64,000 nucleotides of DNA from Lacticaseibacillus porcinae (lineage in GTDB: Bacteria; Bacillota; Bacilli; Lactobacillales; Lactobacillaceae). Below are positions 18,909-27,380 of the stretch, one piece after another (position 1 is the stretch's first letter; each line of letters begins with the position of its first letter). The position numbers and the translations under genes were made by a program. The DNA is taken from positions 310,001 through 374,000 of the forward strand of contig NZ_RHNS01000001.1 of the NCBI RefSeq assembly GCF_003946305.1, read 5' to 3'. Under the pieces are notes generated by a model that made no database searches, was not told the origin of the DNA, and saw only the letters and a list, made by a program, of their open reading frames with translations.

Positions 18909-20273
18909 CTATTCCTCGCTTTCAGCTAAAGCATTAACCGCGTCGATGAAGACATCGCCGCGAATTTCAAAGTTCGGGAATTGATCCCATGACGCCGCGG
19001 CCGGCGATAACAACACCACATCCCCTGGTTTGGATGCCGCATAAGCTAACGGTACCGCCGTTTTGACATTTTCGGTTTGTTGATAAGGAATACCAGCTTT
19101 TTCAGCCACAGCATTCATCAATGCTGCCGTTTCCCCAAAAGTGACCATGGCATGGACATGAGCCTTTACTAATGGGATCAAGTCATCCATCGACAAATGA
19201 CGATCCAAGCCCCCTGCTAACAAGACGATCGGTTGGGTAAAGGCATTGATCGCCACACTAGCGGCTTCAACATTGGTGGCTTTGGAGTCATTGTAGAATT
19301 TGCGATCATTGATCGTGGTGACATATTGGATCCGGTGTTTAACGCCAGTGAAGCGGGTCAATACTGCGACGATCGACGCGTTGTCGACACCAGAAAGTTT
19401 GGCCGCGGCAATGGCTGCTAAGGCATTTTCGATGTTGTGAGTGCCTGGGATCTGCATGTCTGAAGCTTTCATGATTTGTTCACCATCAAAGCATAACCAG
19501 CCATCCACTAAAGCTGAGCGCGCGCCGGCAACATTTTTGCGGGAGAACGGCACGATTTGCGCTTTAGATTGCTTGGCCAGTTCATGCATTTCCGGTAAGT
19601 CCCAGTTCATAATGAAATAATCATCTGGGGTTTGATTCATCGTGATGCGCATTTTCGCGGCAACATAATGTTCACGATCACCATGCCAATCCAAATGTGC
19701 TTCATAAATGTTGGTCAACACGGCAATATGCGGGTGCAAGGTCTTGATGCCACAAAGTTGGAAGCTGGAAAGTTCAGCCACCACTGTGTCATCTTTACCT
19801 GCTTTTTGGGCAACAGCAGAAGCTGGAATGCCAATATTGCCGGCATCATAAGCTTTGTGACCCGCTTCATTAAGCATCAACCCGATCAATGTGGTCGTGG
19901 TGGTTTTACCGTTGGAGCCAGTGGTAGCGATCCAATGTGATTGCGACACTTGATAAGCTAATTCAGGTTCAGTGATGATCGGGATGCCTAAGCTTTCGGC
20001 TTTTTGCACCATGGGATTGGAATAAGGGATCCCTGGGTTTTTCACCATGTATTCGAAATTCTCGTCGAGCAATTCCACTGGGTGGTAACCAGTGATCACT
20101 TTAATGCCATCGGCGAGTAACGCTTGGGCTTGTTTGTTGTCATCGAATTTCTTTTTATCGTTGACGGTGACTAATGCCCCAAGCTTATTCAATAACCGCG
20201 CCGCATTGACGCCACTCATGCCTAACCCTAACACTAAAACTTTCTTATTTTGATACGTTTTGATCTCCAACAT
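18909..20273 (-). CDS. murD: MurD, UDP-MurNAc-L-alanine:D-glutamate ligase
   Basis: A 454-residue ATP-dependent Mur ligase that adds D-Glu to UDP-MurNAc-L-Ala in the cytosol. The ATP loop TTGSNGKTTTT lies at residues 117-127, the central domain has HLDWHGDREHY, and the C-terminal domain has NDSKATN. It lies between mraY and murG as usual. Confidence 0.97.
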   Translation of the reverse strand: MLEIKTYQNKKVLVLGLGMSGVNAARLLNKLGALVTVNDKKKFDDNKQAQALLADGIKVITGYHPVELLDENFEYMVKNPGIPYSNPMVQKAESLGIPIITEPELAYQVSQSHWIATTGSNGKTTTTTLIGLMLNEAGHKAYDAGNIGIPASAVAQKAGKDDTVVAELSSFQLCGIKTLHPHIAVLTNIYEAHLDWHGDREHYVAAKMRITMNQTPDDYFIMNWDLPEMHELAKQSKAQIVPFSRKNVAGARSALVDGWLCFDGEQIMKASDMQIPGTHNIENALAAIAAAKLSGVDNASIVAVLTRFTGVKHRIQYVTTINDRKFYNDSKATNVEAASVAINAFTQPIVLLAGGLDRHLSMDDLIPLVKAHVHAMVTFGETAALMNAVAEKAGIPYQQTENVKTAVPLAYAASKPGDVVLLSPAAASWDQFPNFEIRGDVFIDAVNALAESEE

Positions 20274-20288
20274 GCCCCAGACTTCTTT

Positions 20289-21254
20289 CTAAAGAAAAAT
20301 TAATAGATAAATTGCACTTGCGATGATACCGACGATCCAAAAGGTAATGTCGACACGCCATTCCGACCAACCTAACATTTCAAAATGATGGTGGATCGGA
20401 CTCATTTTAAAGACGCGGTGGCCGGTCGTTTTAAACACTGCCACTTGAATGATCACGCTGGCAGTTTCACAAACAAACACCAACCCGATCAACAATAATG
20501 ACCATTCGCGGTCGAGCAAAATGCTGACAGTCGCCAACATACCGCCTAATGCCAGCGAACCGACATCCCCCATAAAGATCTGGGCAGGCTTGTGGTTATA
20601 TAAGAGAAAACCGATCATTGCCCCGATGGTCACCAAGCAAATGATCAACACATCCACGCGGCCATCATGAGCAGCGATAATGGCATAAGTCCCAAAGGCG
20701 ATCGTTGAAAGCCCTGCAACTAAGCCATCCAAACCATCAGATAAGTTCACGGCATTGGAGAAGCCGACTAACCACACCATCGCAAAAATCACGAAGAACC
20801 ATAACGCATTGATTTGACCGATGAAAGGAACGCTGATCGCATGCGCGAAGCCATCATGCAAGTAGGCGATCACTAAGACGATTGCCCCAATAATTTGACC
20901 TAGCAATTTTTGCCAAGCTTTCAAGCCTTCGTTTTGATGATGAAATAACTTGACGAAATCATCGATGAACCCGAGGATCCCGTATAACAATAAAATAAAC
21001 AGCGCCACATATACGGACATGTCTAAGCTGTGTTGCCAAATCGCAGAACCGATCGCGGCGATGATAATGGCGATGATAAACACCACCCCACCCATCGTCG
21101 GGGTACCGGATTTCTTGGCGTGCCATTTCGGGCCTTCTTCACGGATCATTTGGCCTTCTTTTTTAAAACGCATGTAGCCGATAAATAACGGCAACACGAT
21201 CACGGTAATGGCAAAAGCTGCCACCATCGGGATCAACATTTGTGCTAACTGCAT
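20289..21254 (-). CDS. mraY: MraY, phospho-MurNAc-pentapeptide translocase
   Basis: A 321-residue integral membrane enzyme with about ten TM helices that makes lipid I from UDP-MurNAc-pentapeptide and undecaprenyl phosphate. The signatures are [10 protein letters not shown] (near residue 48), FIDDFVKL with the catalytic aspartates, [12 protein letters not shown], and the C-terminal [14 protein letters not shown]. Confidence 0.97.
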   Translation of the reverse strand: MQLAQMLIPMVAAFAITVIVLPLFIGYMRFKKEGQMIREEGPKWHAKKSGTPTMGGVVFIIAIIIAAIGSAIWQHSLDMSVYVALFILLLYGILGFIDDFVKLFHHQNEGLKAWQKLLGQIIGAIVLVIAYLHDGFAHAISVPFIGQINALWFFVIFAMVWLVGFSNAVNLSDGLDGLVAGLSTIAFGTYAIIAAHDGRVDVLIICLVTIGAMIGFLLYNHKPAQIFMGDVGSLALGGMLATVSILLDREWSLLLIGLVFVCETASVIIQVAVFKTTGHRVFKMSPIHHHFEMLGWSEWRVDITFWIVGIIASAIYLLIFL

Positions 21255-21272
21255 GATATGCCCCTTTGTAAT

Positions 21273-23429
21273 TTACTGTTGCGCAAATTGAATCGTGACT
21301 TTGGCAGATCCAAGTAATGAACCAGCTTTCAAGCTTTGCGCAGTGGCGTAACCAGATCCCACCAGTTTGAAAGTTTTCCCAGTCAACTGGGCTAATTTTA
21401 ACACATCAGATTTCGACCAGCCAGAGACGTCAGGCATTGTCATCGCGCCATTCGTCAATAACACCACATGTGACGACTTCAACGCGTTGCCGCCTGCAGT
21501 CGGAAGTTGTTGCACCACTTTGGTGCCAGTGCCAACCACTGCAGAGGTTAAACCGGCGATCGTCAATTTTTGTTGCGCCGTCGCTAAGGCGTTGTTGGTC
21601 ACCGCTGGAACGGTGGTGGTTTCATCTGGGGTCGTCGTTTGGGTGCTGCCATCTAACGCTAACGCTCGCGTCATCATCGGCTTGAAAATTTCTGCCATGA
21701 TTGATTCAGCTGGAGAGGTCATTTTCTGAGGTTGTTTCATCGCAATGTATAACACATATTTCGGATTTGACGCTGGGGCCATCCCCATCACCGAGAAAAT
21801 GTAATTAGAATCACCGGTGAGGTAGCCACCAGTTGATCCGGCGATTTGAGCGGTACCCGTTTTAACAGCAAGGTCCACGCCACTCATTTTATAAGCAGAA
21901 CCAGTCCCATAAGAATCATTCACCACTTCACGCATTGCAGAGATCACTTGATTAGCCGTGGACTTAGAAATCGGTTTACCCACCACGCGACGTTGATATG
22001 ACGTGGTTTTACCTTTTTTGTTGACGATTTTTGAAACGATCCGCGGTTGCACCATGTCGCCGCGATTGGCAACTGCAGTGGCAGCTTGCATCAATTGCAT
22101 CGCATTGACGTCAATCGACTGACCAAAACTGGCCATGGCAGAATCTAAGTAATTGCCAAAATCAAAAGTCCCACTGGTTTCTCCTGGTAAGGCGATCCCA
22201 GTTTGTTGACCAAAACCAAATTTACGTAAATATTCAGAAAATACTGTCGCACCCATGGTTTGTTCGATTTTGACCATCCCAACGTTGGAAGACCGTGGGA
22301 AGGCTTGACTCAACGGAATGGTCCCCCAACCAGAAGTATCCCAGTCTTTGATCGTGGTGTCGGCGACTTTCACCGAACCGGACTTGTAATAGGTATTCGG
22401 ATGATAATTCCCGGTTTGAATGGCCGAAGCTAAGGTGAAGATCTTCATGACCGAACCTGGTTCATAATTATCTTCCACTAAAATATCCCGCCACATGCTC
22501 GACAACCCTTCACCAGTCGAAGGATCAAAGGTCGGTCGTTGCGACGCCGCTAACACTTCTCCAGTTTTAGGATTCATCAATACCGCTAACAGAGATTTTG
22601 GCTGATACTTATCGGCAACGCCAGTCATTAACGTTTCTAAGTAACTTTGCAAACTAGCATTGATGGTGGTATAAACCGATCCGCCGTCCACTGCCGCTTT
22701 AGTTTTTACTTTTGATTCTGGCAATTGATAGCCGTAAGCATCTGTTTGCGACGTGCGATACCCGTTGGTCCCCGTTAAGACTGAATTGAATTGTTTTTCC
22801 AGACCTAACACGCCGACTAATTGATCGGTGGTTTTGGCATCGGTTTGCGGTTGGGCTAAGCCGATCACATGACTTGCAAACACGCCATTTGGATATAACC
22901 GCGACGGTGAATCAGTGAAGTTGATCCCTGGTAATTTCGCTTTTTGGATCGCTTGTTTCGTCGCTAGGCTCAAACCCGTCCCAGCAGTCCCAAATTCCAC
23001 TTGAAACTTCGCTTTAGCAGGATTTAAAATACTGAGAATTTTCGCTTTAGACAAAGGTAAATATTTTGCTAATTCGGTCGCTGTTTTATCTTTGTCTTGG
23101 ACATAAAGTTTCTTTTTGCCATCGACATAGTTGTGATCTAGCACAGCATAAATCGTATAAGTGTTGGAGTCTTCAGCGATGACCCCGCCATCGCGGTCAT
23201 AAATCGCACCGCGCTTGGCTTTGAGTACTGTTGATTTGGCGACGACTTTCTTGCGGTAAGCTGATAAGTTGGCAGAATCGACTTTACCACCTGCCGCAAT
23301 ATACACAAAACGACAGGCGAATGCGACCAGCCCTAACGCCGCAAGCGCCATCAAAAAGATGCCGAACTTCCGTCGATTCTTGGTTGGATGGATCGCATTC
23401 GTCTGTCGTTTAGAAGATTGTTTTGCCAT
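21273..23429 (-). CDS. pbpB: Division-specific class B penicillin-binding protein (PBP2B/FtsI) with PASTA domains
   Basis: A 718-residue septal transpeptidase. One TM helix (about residues 22-45) anchors it outside the cell, followed by a dimerisation domain and the transpeptidase with the SxxK motif SVMK (Ser326), SSN at 380-382 and KTGT at 523-526. Two PASTA-like domains occupy roughly 605-660 and 661-718. The ATG overlaps the ftsL stop (TAATG), so the two genes are coupled. It crosslinks peptidoglycan at the septum. Confidence 0.96.
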   Translation of the reverse strand: MAKQSSKRQTNAIHPTKNRRKFGIFLMALAALGLVAFACRFVYIAAGGKVDSANLSAYRKKVVAKSTVLKAKRGAIYDRDGGVIAEDSNTYTIYAVLDHNYVDGKKKLYVQDKDKTATELAKYLPLSKAKILSILNPAKAKFQVEFGTAGTGLSLATKQAIQKAKLPGINFTDSPSRLYPNGVFASHVIGLAQPQTDAKTTDQLVGVLGLEKQFNSVLTGTNGYRTSQTDAYGYQLPESKVKTKAAVDGGSVYTTINASLQSYLETLMTGVADKYQPKSLLAVLMNPKTGEVLAASQRPTFDPSTGEGLSSMWRDILVEDNYEPGSVMKIFTLASAIQTGNYHPNTYYKSGSVKVADTTIKDWDTSGWGTIPLSQAFPRSSNVGMVKIEQTMGATVFSEYLRKFGFGQQTGIALPGETSGTFDFGNYLDSAMASFGQSIDVNAMQLMQAATAVANRGDMVQPRIVSKIVNKKGKTTSYQRRVVGKPISKSTANQVISAMREVVNDSYGTGSAYKMSGVDLAVKTGTAQIAGSTGGYLTGDSNYIFSVMGMAPASNPKYVLYIAMKQPQKMTSPAESIMAEIFKPMMTRALALDGSTQTTTPDETTTVPAVTNNALATAQQKLTIAGLTSAVVGTGTKVVQQLPTAGGNALKSSHVVLLTNGAMTMPDVSGWSKSDVLKLAQLTGKTFKLVGSGYATAQSLKAGSLLGSAKVTIQFAQQ

Positions 23430-23812
23430 TACTTGCTCACACGCTTAATATTTGCTTCGATCACCGTCAGGCCATGCGCCTTGGCATAAGAACTGAGTCG
23501 ACTTGAGTTAGATAGCTCACCAACTGATTGCTTGAGATCAGTCACTGACTGATTTTGAGTCGCGATCTTGGTTTGCACATCTTGATATGTACGATTATTG
23601 GCATCTAATTGCGTTTGCGCGTTTAAAAACAGCAGGCAAACAGCACACGCAGCTAAGCCACATAACCCGCTTAACACCCGTTCAAATGGTGAAAAACGTT
23701 TGGAAGGTTGTGGCGCGCTTTGCACTTGAGGGGCTGGTTGCGGTGCGACTTTAGGTTGTTGCAAAGGTTCTGCAACTTGTGGTTGTAATTGTCTTGCGGT
23801 ACTTTCTTGCAT
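23429..23812 (-). CDS. ftsL: Cell division protein FtsL
   Basis: A 127-residue bitopic protein with a Gln/Pro-rich cytosolic N-terminus (residues 1-45), one TM helix (about 46-66), and a short extracellular coiled coil (about 70-110). It partners DivIB and DivIC in the divisome. Sequence conservation is low in this family, but its position between rsmH and the class B PBP and its topology make the call safe. Confidence 0.9.
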   Translation of the reverse strand: MQESTARQLQPQVAEPLQQPKVAPQPAPQVQSAPQPSKRFSPFERVLSGLCGLAACAVCLLFLNAQTQLDANNRTYQDVQTKIATQNQSVTDLKQSVGELSNSSRLSSYAKAHGLTVIEANIKRVSK

Positions 23813-23815
23813 GTC

Positions 23816-24763
23816 CTACCCCTCCTTCACTAATTTTTCTAAAACGCGCAGTTTGGCACTATGCGCGCGGTGATTATGTTCGAGTTCTTCGGCTCCAGGT
23901 AAAATCGGCTTGCGCGATACCAAACGAAAGTCTGGTTGCATGCTATCTGGGATCACTGGCAAATCATGAGGCACATCTTTGATCGTTGTCAGTTCTTTAA
24001 ACATCGCTTTAACTAAACGATCTTCTAAAGACTGGAAGGTGATGACGCTGATGCGACCACCTGGATTCAACAAGCTGACCGCTTGTTCCAAACTCGCTTC
24101 TAAAGCCCCAAGTTCGTCATTGACGGCGATGCGCACCGCTTGAAACACCCGTTTAGCCGGGTGGCCACCAGTACGACGCGCTTTAGCAGGGATCCCTTGT
24201 TTAATCAATTCCACTAATTCAAAAGTCGTTTCAATGGTGTGATCCGCCCGCGCTTGTTCGATTTGTCTGGCAATGGATTTGGCAAACTTCTCTTCACCAT
24301 AGCGGTTGAAGATCCGGACCAAATCATTGAACGACCAGTCATTGATCACGATTTTAGCGGTTAGCGTTTGACTTTGATCCATCCGCATATCCAGTGGTGC
24401 GTCAAAGCGATAAGAAAAACCGCGTTTAGAATCATCAAATTGTGGTGACGACACGCCAAGATCATATAAGACGCCATCAACCCCTGTGACATCGCGTTCA
24501 GCAAGTGCTTGTTGCAAATTGCGAAAGTTAGTATGAATCAAATGCAAGTTCTCAGGCAGTGGATCCAGGGCTTTAGTCACTGCGTCAATGGCTTGTTGAT
24601 CTTGGTCGAACGCGTATAACGCGCCACCATCCATTTGACTGAGGATCTCTTTAGTATGTCCGGCACGCCCTAGGGTCGCATCGACGTATGTGCCGTTGGG
24701 TTGAACCTTTAAGTTCGCGGCGGCTTCTTTTAATAGTACGGTTTCATGTTTAAATTCAGTCAT
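23816..24763 (-). CDS. rsmH: RsmH (MraW), 16S rRNA C1402 N4-methyltransferase
   Basis: A 315-residue SAM-dependent enzyme that methylates N4 of C1402 in 16S rRNA. The motifs include [11 protein letters not shown] at the start, [16 protein letters not shown] (SAM site, near residue 26), [15 protein letters not shown], and the C-terminal PSEELxxN-related stretch [17 protein letters not shown]. It follows mraZ by 3 nt. Confidence 0.96.
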   Translation of the reverse strand: MTEFKHETVLLKEAAANLKVQPNGTYVDATLGRAGHTKEILSQMDGGALYAFDQDQQAIDAVTKALDPLPENLHLIHTNFRNLQQALAERDVTGVDGVLYDLGVSSPQFDDSKRGFSYRFDAPLDMRMDQSQTLTAKIVINDWSFNDLVRIFNRYGEEKFAKSIARQIEQARADHTIETTFELVELIKQGIPAKARRTGGHPAKRVFQAVRIAVNDELGALEASLEQAVSLLNPGGRISVITFQSLEDRLVKAMFKELTTIKDVPHDLPVIPDSMQPDFRLVSRKPILPGAEELEHNHRAHSAKLRVLEKLVKEG

Positions 24764-24766
24764 AGT

Positions 24767-25198
24767 TTATAACCCGAAGTCGATCAAGTTTTCTGACAAT
24801 TCATCAAAATCATCTTCTGCCTCGTCAGCATATTTTTGCCAACGCTCAGCAGCCCAGATTTCAATGCGATTGGAGACGCCGATCAACACGCAATCTTTGT
24901 TCAATGCTGCATGTTCGATCAAGTTGTTCGGGAGATTGATGCGCCCTTGTTTATCAAGTTCGCATTCAGCTGCTCCTGACAACAGCATCCGAGAAAACGT
25001 CCGCGCACTTTTTTTCGTTAATGGCAAAGCTGTTAATTTTTCTTGCAGTTTTTGCCACTCGGCTTGCGGGTAGCCGAACAAGCAACCATCCATGCCCCGG
25101 GTCAATACGAAAGAAGGGTTGAGCACTTCGCGAAATTTCGCAGGTACGATCAACCGCCCTTTGGTATCGATGCTGTGATGAAACTCACCCATGAGCAT
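24767..25198 (-). CDS. mraZ: MraZ, transcriptional regulator of the division cluster
   Basis: A 143-residue AbrB-fold DNA-binding protein with two MraZ repeats ([20 protein letters not shown] near residue 4, and [18 protein letters not shown] near residue 80). The start ATG at 25198 sits behind GGAGGTGATC, a near-perfect anti-SD match; the frame extends to 25255 but without support. MraZ binds GTGG-type direct repeats upstream of its own gene; such repeats are present just upstream. First gene of the cluster. Confidence 0.96.
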   Translation of the reverse strand: MLMGEFHHSIDTKGRLIVPAKFREVLNPSFVLTRGMDGCLFGYPQAEWQKLQEKLTALPLTKKSARTFSRMLLSGAAECELDKQGRINLPNNLIEHAALNKDCVLIGVSNRIEIWAAERWQKYADEAEDDFDELSENLIDFGL

Positions 25199-25227
25199 GG
25201 GATCACCTCCCAACGTTGAGTTAAGTC

Positions 25228-25285
25228 TACCACATTCCCCCACGTTCCACCACAATCATCCCCACATTCTCCCCCATTGCGTGAC
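25228..25285 (-). promoter_or_regulatory. Probable MraZ operator: repeated TGTGGGG-type units
   Basis: Reading the minus strand, five G-rich units (TGGGGGA, TGTGGGG, TGTGGTGG, GTGGGGGA, TGTGGTAG) follow one another at 10-12 bp spacing directly upstream of mraZ. MraZ is known to bind direct repeats of this kind in its own promoter. No strong -35/-10 pair is obvious. Confidence 0.6.
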
Positions 25286-25303
25286 ATTCTTAACATTTGT
25301 AAC

Positions 25304-25337
25304 AAAAAAGCCCTCACAACACAGTGGTTGCAAGGGT
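25304..25337 (-). terminator. Rho-independent terminator after the DUF3397 gene
   Basis: On the minus strand CCCTTGCAAC pairs with GTTGTGAGGG, followed by CTTTTTTG. It isolates DUF3397 from the mraZ promoter. Confidence 0.75.
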
Positions 25338-25369
25338 TCAGCATAGGTTTAAAAAGTGGGGGATCGGCC

Positions 25370-25699
25370 CTATTTTTGGAAGAAAATTGCGGCGAACCAC
25401 CAACATGTGGTAGCCAATACCTCGACACGGGCCAGTAAATGGGCATACCGGCGTAAAAACACATCATGCTCATTAATGATCAGCAAGGCAACCACTAAAA
25501 TCGCGGCCACGATCGCAGCGAGAAAACATGCCCATAAATAGGTGCCCGCATGTTGTTGCGTCAGTTGCCAAATCGCTAAAAAGTTCACCACGATCATCAC
25601 CCAAAACAAAAGATTATGACGATAGTTGAACTTACCGATGATCACCAGCAACACGATCCAAAAAATAATCGGTAAGCCGATCGCCAAAATCGTTAACAT
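25370..25699 (-). CDS. DUF3397 family membrane protein
   Basis: A 109-residue protein with about three or four TM helices, matching the DUF3397 family found beside mraZ in lactobacilli. Function is unknown. ATG at 25699 has a CAGGAGGTG site. It is transcribed alone and ends at its own terminator. Confidence 0.75.
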   Translation of the reverse strand: MLTILAIGLPIIFWIVLLVIIGKFNYRHNLLFWVMIVVNFLAIWQLTQQHAGTYLWACFLAAIVAAILVVALLIINEHDVFLRRYAHLLARVEVLATTCWWFAAIFFQK

Positions 25700-25829
25700 G
25701 GTGGCACCTCCTGTTTTTATTTATCATACCTAATCTTACCGCACAAAAAAAGACACACAAAATGATTTGCCGCCAACTTAAGAAACAGGTAAACTAGAAC
25801 TCATAGAAAATCGGTACAAAGGAGGTGTC

Positions 25830-25943
25830 ATGATGAAGAAAACACGAACGAAATTCTGGTGGATCACCCATATTGCCGCTTGGGCCATGCTCATCGTCAC
25901 TATCCTTGGTGCGATCTTAGGCTCTGTTGCCGCATTCGGCTAA
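25830..25943 (+). CDS. Small DUF4044-type membrane protein (37 aa)
   Basis: A short plus-strand gene with the AAAGGAGGTG ribosome site and two adjacent ATG codons (25830 and 25833). The product starts MMKKTRTKFWWITHI and has a single TM helix (about residues 13-34) ending GSVAAFG. Short proteins of this pattern (basic N-terminus, one helix) next to DUF3397 and mraZ are annotated as DUF4044 in lactobacilli. A TTGCCG-N17-TAAACT promoter lies just upstream and a strong terminator follows. Function unknown. Confidence 0.75.
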   Translation: MMKKTRTKFWWITHIAAWAMLIVTILGAILGSVAAFG

Positions 25944-25950
25944 CGTAATC

Positions 25951-26003
25951 AAAATTCCCCTAGGTTTGGCCATTGAAAAATGACTAAACCTAGGGGAATT
26001 TTT
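25951..26003 (+). terminator. Strong hairpin terminator after the DUF4044 gene
   Basis: AAAATTCCCCTAGGTTT pairs perfectly with AAACCTAGGGGAATTTT, with further inner pairing, and carries A and T tracts on either side, so it could stop transcription in both directions. Confidence 0.9.
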
Positions 26004-26044
26004 ACGTGCGTTTCAAAACGATTAAACCATCTCACCCAATGAAT

Positions 26045-26480
26045 GTCCGGCAGTGAAAGTGTCAATTTGATTTTCCAGCCAGCGATACCACTACGCCTTC
26101 GGCACGAAAAGCTGTGGACTCCGACGATTTGGCGTCACTACGGTGAATTGGACAAGTTGCCGTGCGGCCGGTTTCAGAAATCGGCAAAACCGGCCGATGT
26201 TCTTGCACCTAAATATTGAACCAAAGAAGAACGCTTTGTTTCAATATTTACCGGTGAAATCAGCGCGAACCGCCAAAGTCCGGCGTTTCACTTGATTTCA
26301 CTCCCACAGGCAATTGTCCAATTCACCTTCGTTTTGCCAAATCATCTCCGTCCACAGCTTTTCTTGGTTAGTCTCGTTAGCTTACAGATCAAACCCGCAG
26401 AGGTTGCCTCGCCGTTCATTAAACCAAATGCCATAACCAGCTGGGGCATACCTATTGGATAGTCTTCAGGCGACAGCAAA
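26045..26480 (+). repeat. Large structured intergenic element, copy E1
   Basis: This fills most of the 612-base gap between the DUF4044 gene and thiT. The main stem joins 26107-26133 to 26336-26362 (AAAAGCTGTGGAC with GTCCACAGCTTTT and their inner extensions). Within it lie a second stem (GTGAATTGGACAA/TTGTCCAATTCAC), a hairpin TAAATATTGAA/TTCAATATTTA and a hairpin around 26251-26303. The second large domain present in E2-E4 is missing. It lies between two terminators of convergent genes and has no evident promoter of its own or open frame. Confidence 0.8.
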
Positions 26481-26507
26481 CATGAAATTACCGAACAGCG
26501 ATGGCAT

Positions 26508-26543
26508 TAAAAAAGGACAAGCTTCAATTTTTGCTTGTCCTTT
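26508..26543 (-). terminator. Rho-independent terminator of thiT
   Basis: AAAGGACAAGC pairs with GCTTGTCCTTT on the minus strand, followed by TTTAA, shortly after the thiT stop. Confidence 0.85.
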
Positions 26544-26556
26544 CAAGAGATTGATT

Positions 26557-27162
26557 TTAATTGGCGGCTAAACGCCCAGCAGCTTTTGGTAAGAACAAAT
26601 GCTTGGCCATGGTGACTAATGCAGATAATACGATCAAACCTAACAAACCAGTGGCAATGGCAGAACCGCCGTTAACAGCCAACGAGTAGATCCATGCTGG
26701 CATCCCTTTTGGTGCGTAACTCCCCCAGAAAATGATCCCGGCGTAAAAATGGCACAAGTATTTGGCCACAACGCCTAGGATGACGGCTGCCCAAGTCCAA
26801 CCTAACACTTTAGCATGAGCGTTATCCGCAAGGGCTTTTTGAAACGGCTTGTAGAACAAGCCACCTAAGCCAGCAACGGTAAAGGCGATGGGATATTCGA
26901 TAATGCCTTGGGTGACATTTAAGACGCTGCCTTCACCGATACCGATGAGTAACATGTCAAGCAAACCCCAAGTTAAACCGGCAGCCATTGCTGGACCCAC
27001 GCCGCGGCGCAAAGCTAACACGCTGATGGGGATCAACCCGTAACTCATTTCCACACCAGAGATCCCAGTTTTATGCGGGATATATTCCAACGCCATCGCA
27101 AATGCAGCAATGATCGCGACTTCTAAAACAATTTGTAAATGTTTGTGAGTGCTTTGCATCAC
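26557..27162 (-). CDS. thiT: ThiT, thiamine-binding S component of an ECF transporter
   Basis: A 201-residue membrane protein with about six TM helices. The segments EYIPHKTGISGVEMSYGLIP (about residues 26-45) and WGLLDMLL, GIIEYPIAF and CHFYAGIIFWG are the ThiT thiamine-pocket signatures. It captures thiamine and docks on the shared ECF module (EcfAA'T), which is encoded elsewhere. A TPP riboswitch in the leader confirms the substrate. ATG at 27162 or the next codon follows AAAGGAGG. Confidence 0.95.
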   Translation of the reverse strand: MMQSTHKHLQIVLEVAIIAAFAMALEYIPHKTGISGVEMSYGLIPISVLALRRGVGPAMAAGLTWGLLDMLLIGIGEGSVLNVTQGIIEYPIAFTVAGLGGLFYKPFQKALADNAHAKVLGWTWAAVILGVVAKYLCHFYAGIIFWGSYAPKGMPAWIYSLAVNGGSAIATGLLGLIVLSALVTMAKHLFLPKAAGRLAAN

Positions 27163-27177
27163 AATTCCTCCTTTGTG

Positions 27178-27304
27178 TGTCCGTCCACAAAGAAGGTCGC
27201 ACTTGCGACGTTCACAATCCCTACGCTCGTATTAACGAACAGGTTCGAAGGGTCTGGGTCTCCCCACTCTCAGCCAATGGCTCCCCTTTGTGACGGACAA
27301 TTCT
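27178..27304 (-). promoter_or_regulatory. TPP (THI-box) riboswitch of thiT
   Basis: The leader contains the conserved segments GGGGAGCC, GGCTGAGAG, GACCC, CGAACCTG, and GCGTAGGGA in the right order. A long P1 stem pairs TGTCCGTCACAAAG with CTTTGTGGACGGACA. No terminator follows; the P1 3' strand abuts the AAAGGAGG site, so thiamine pyrophosphate probably blocks translation initiation. Confidence 0.93.
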
Positions 27305-27318
27305 CAACTACAAGCGTT

Positions 27319-27347
27319 ATCATAACATGCGTAATGAATATATCCAA
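27319..27347 (-). promoter_or_regulatory. Promoter of thiT
   Basis: TTGGAT (27342-27347), a 17-nt spacer and TATGAT (27319-27324) on the minus strand, about 15 nt upstream of the riboswitch. Confidence 0.6.
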
Positions 27348-27380
27348 GTTTGAAGCCTTATCGAATCCGTTGGTGATATC

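Noticed and set aside
26045-26480. CRISPR array or simple direct repeats in the large intergenic gaps
   Set aside because: There are no regularly spaced identical repeats; the repeats are inverted and nested.
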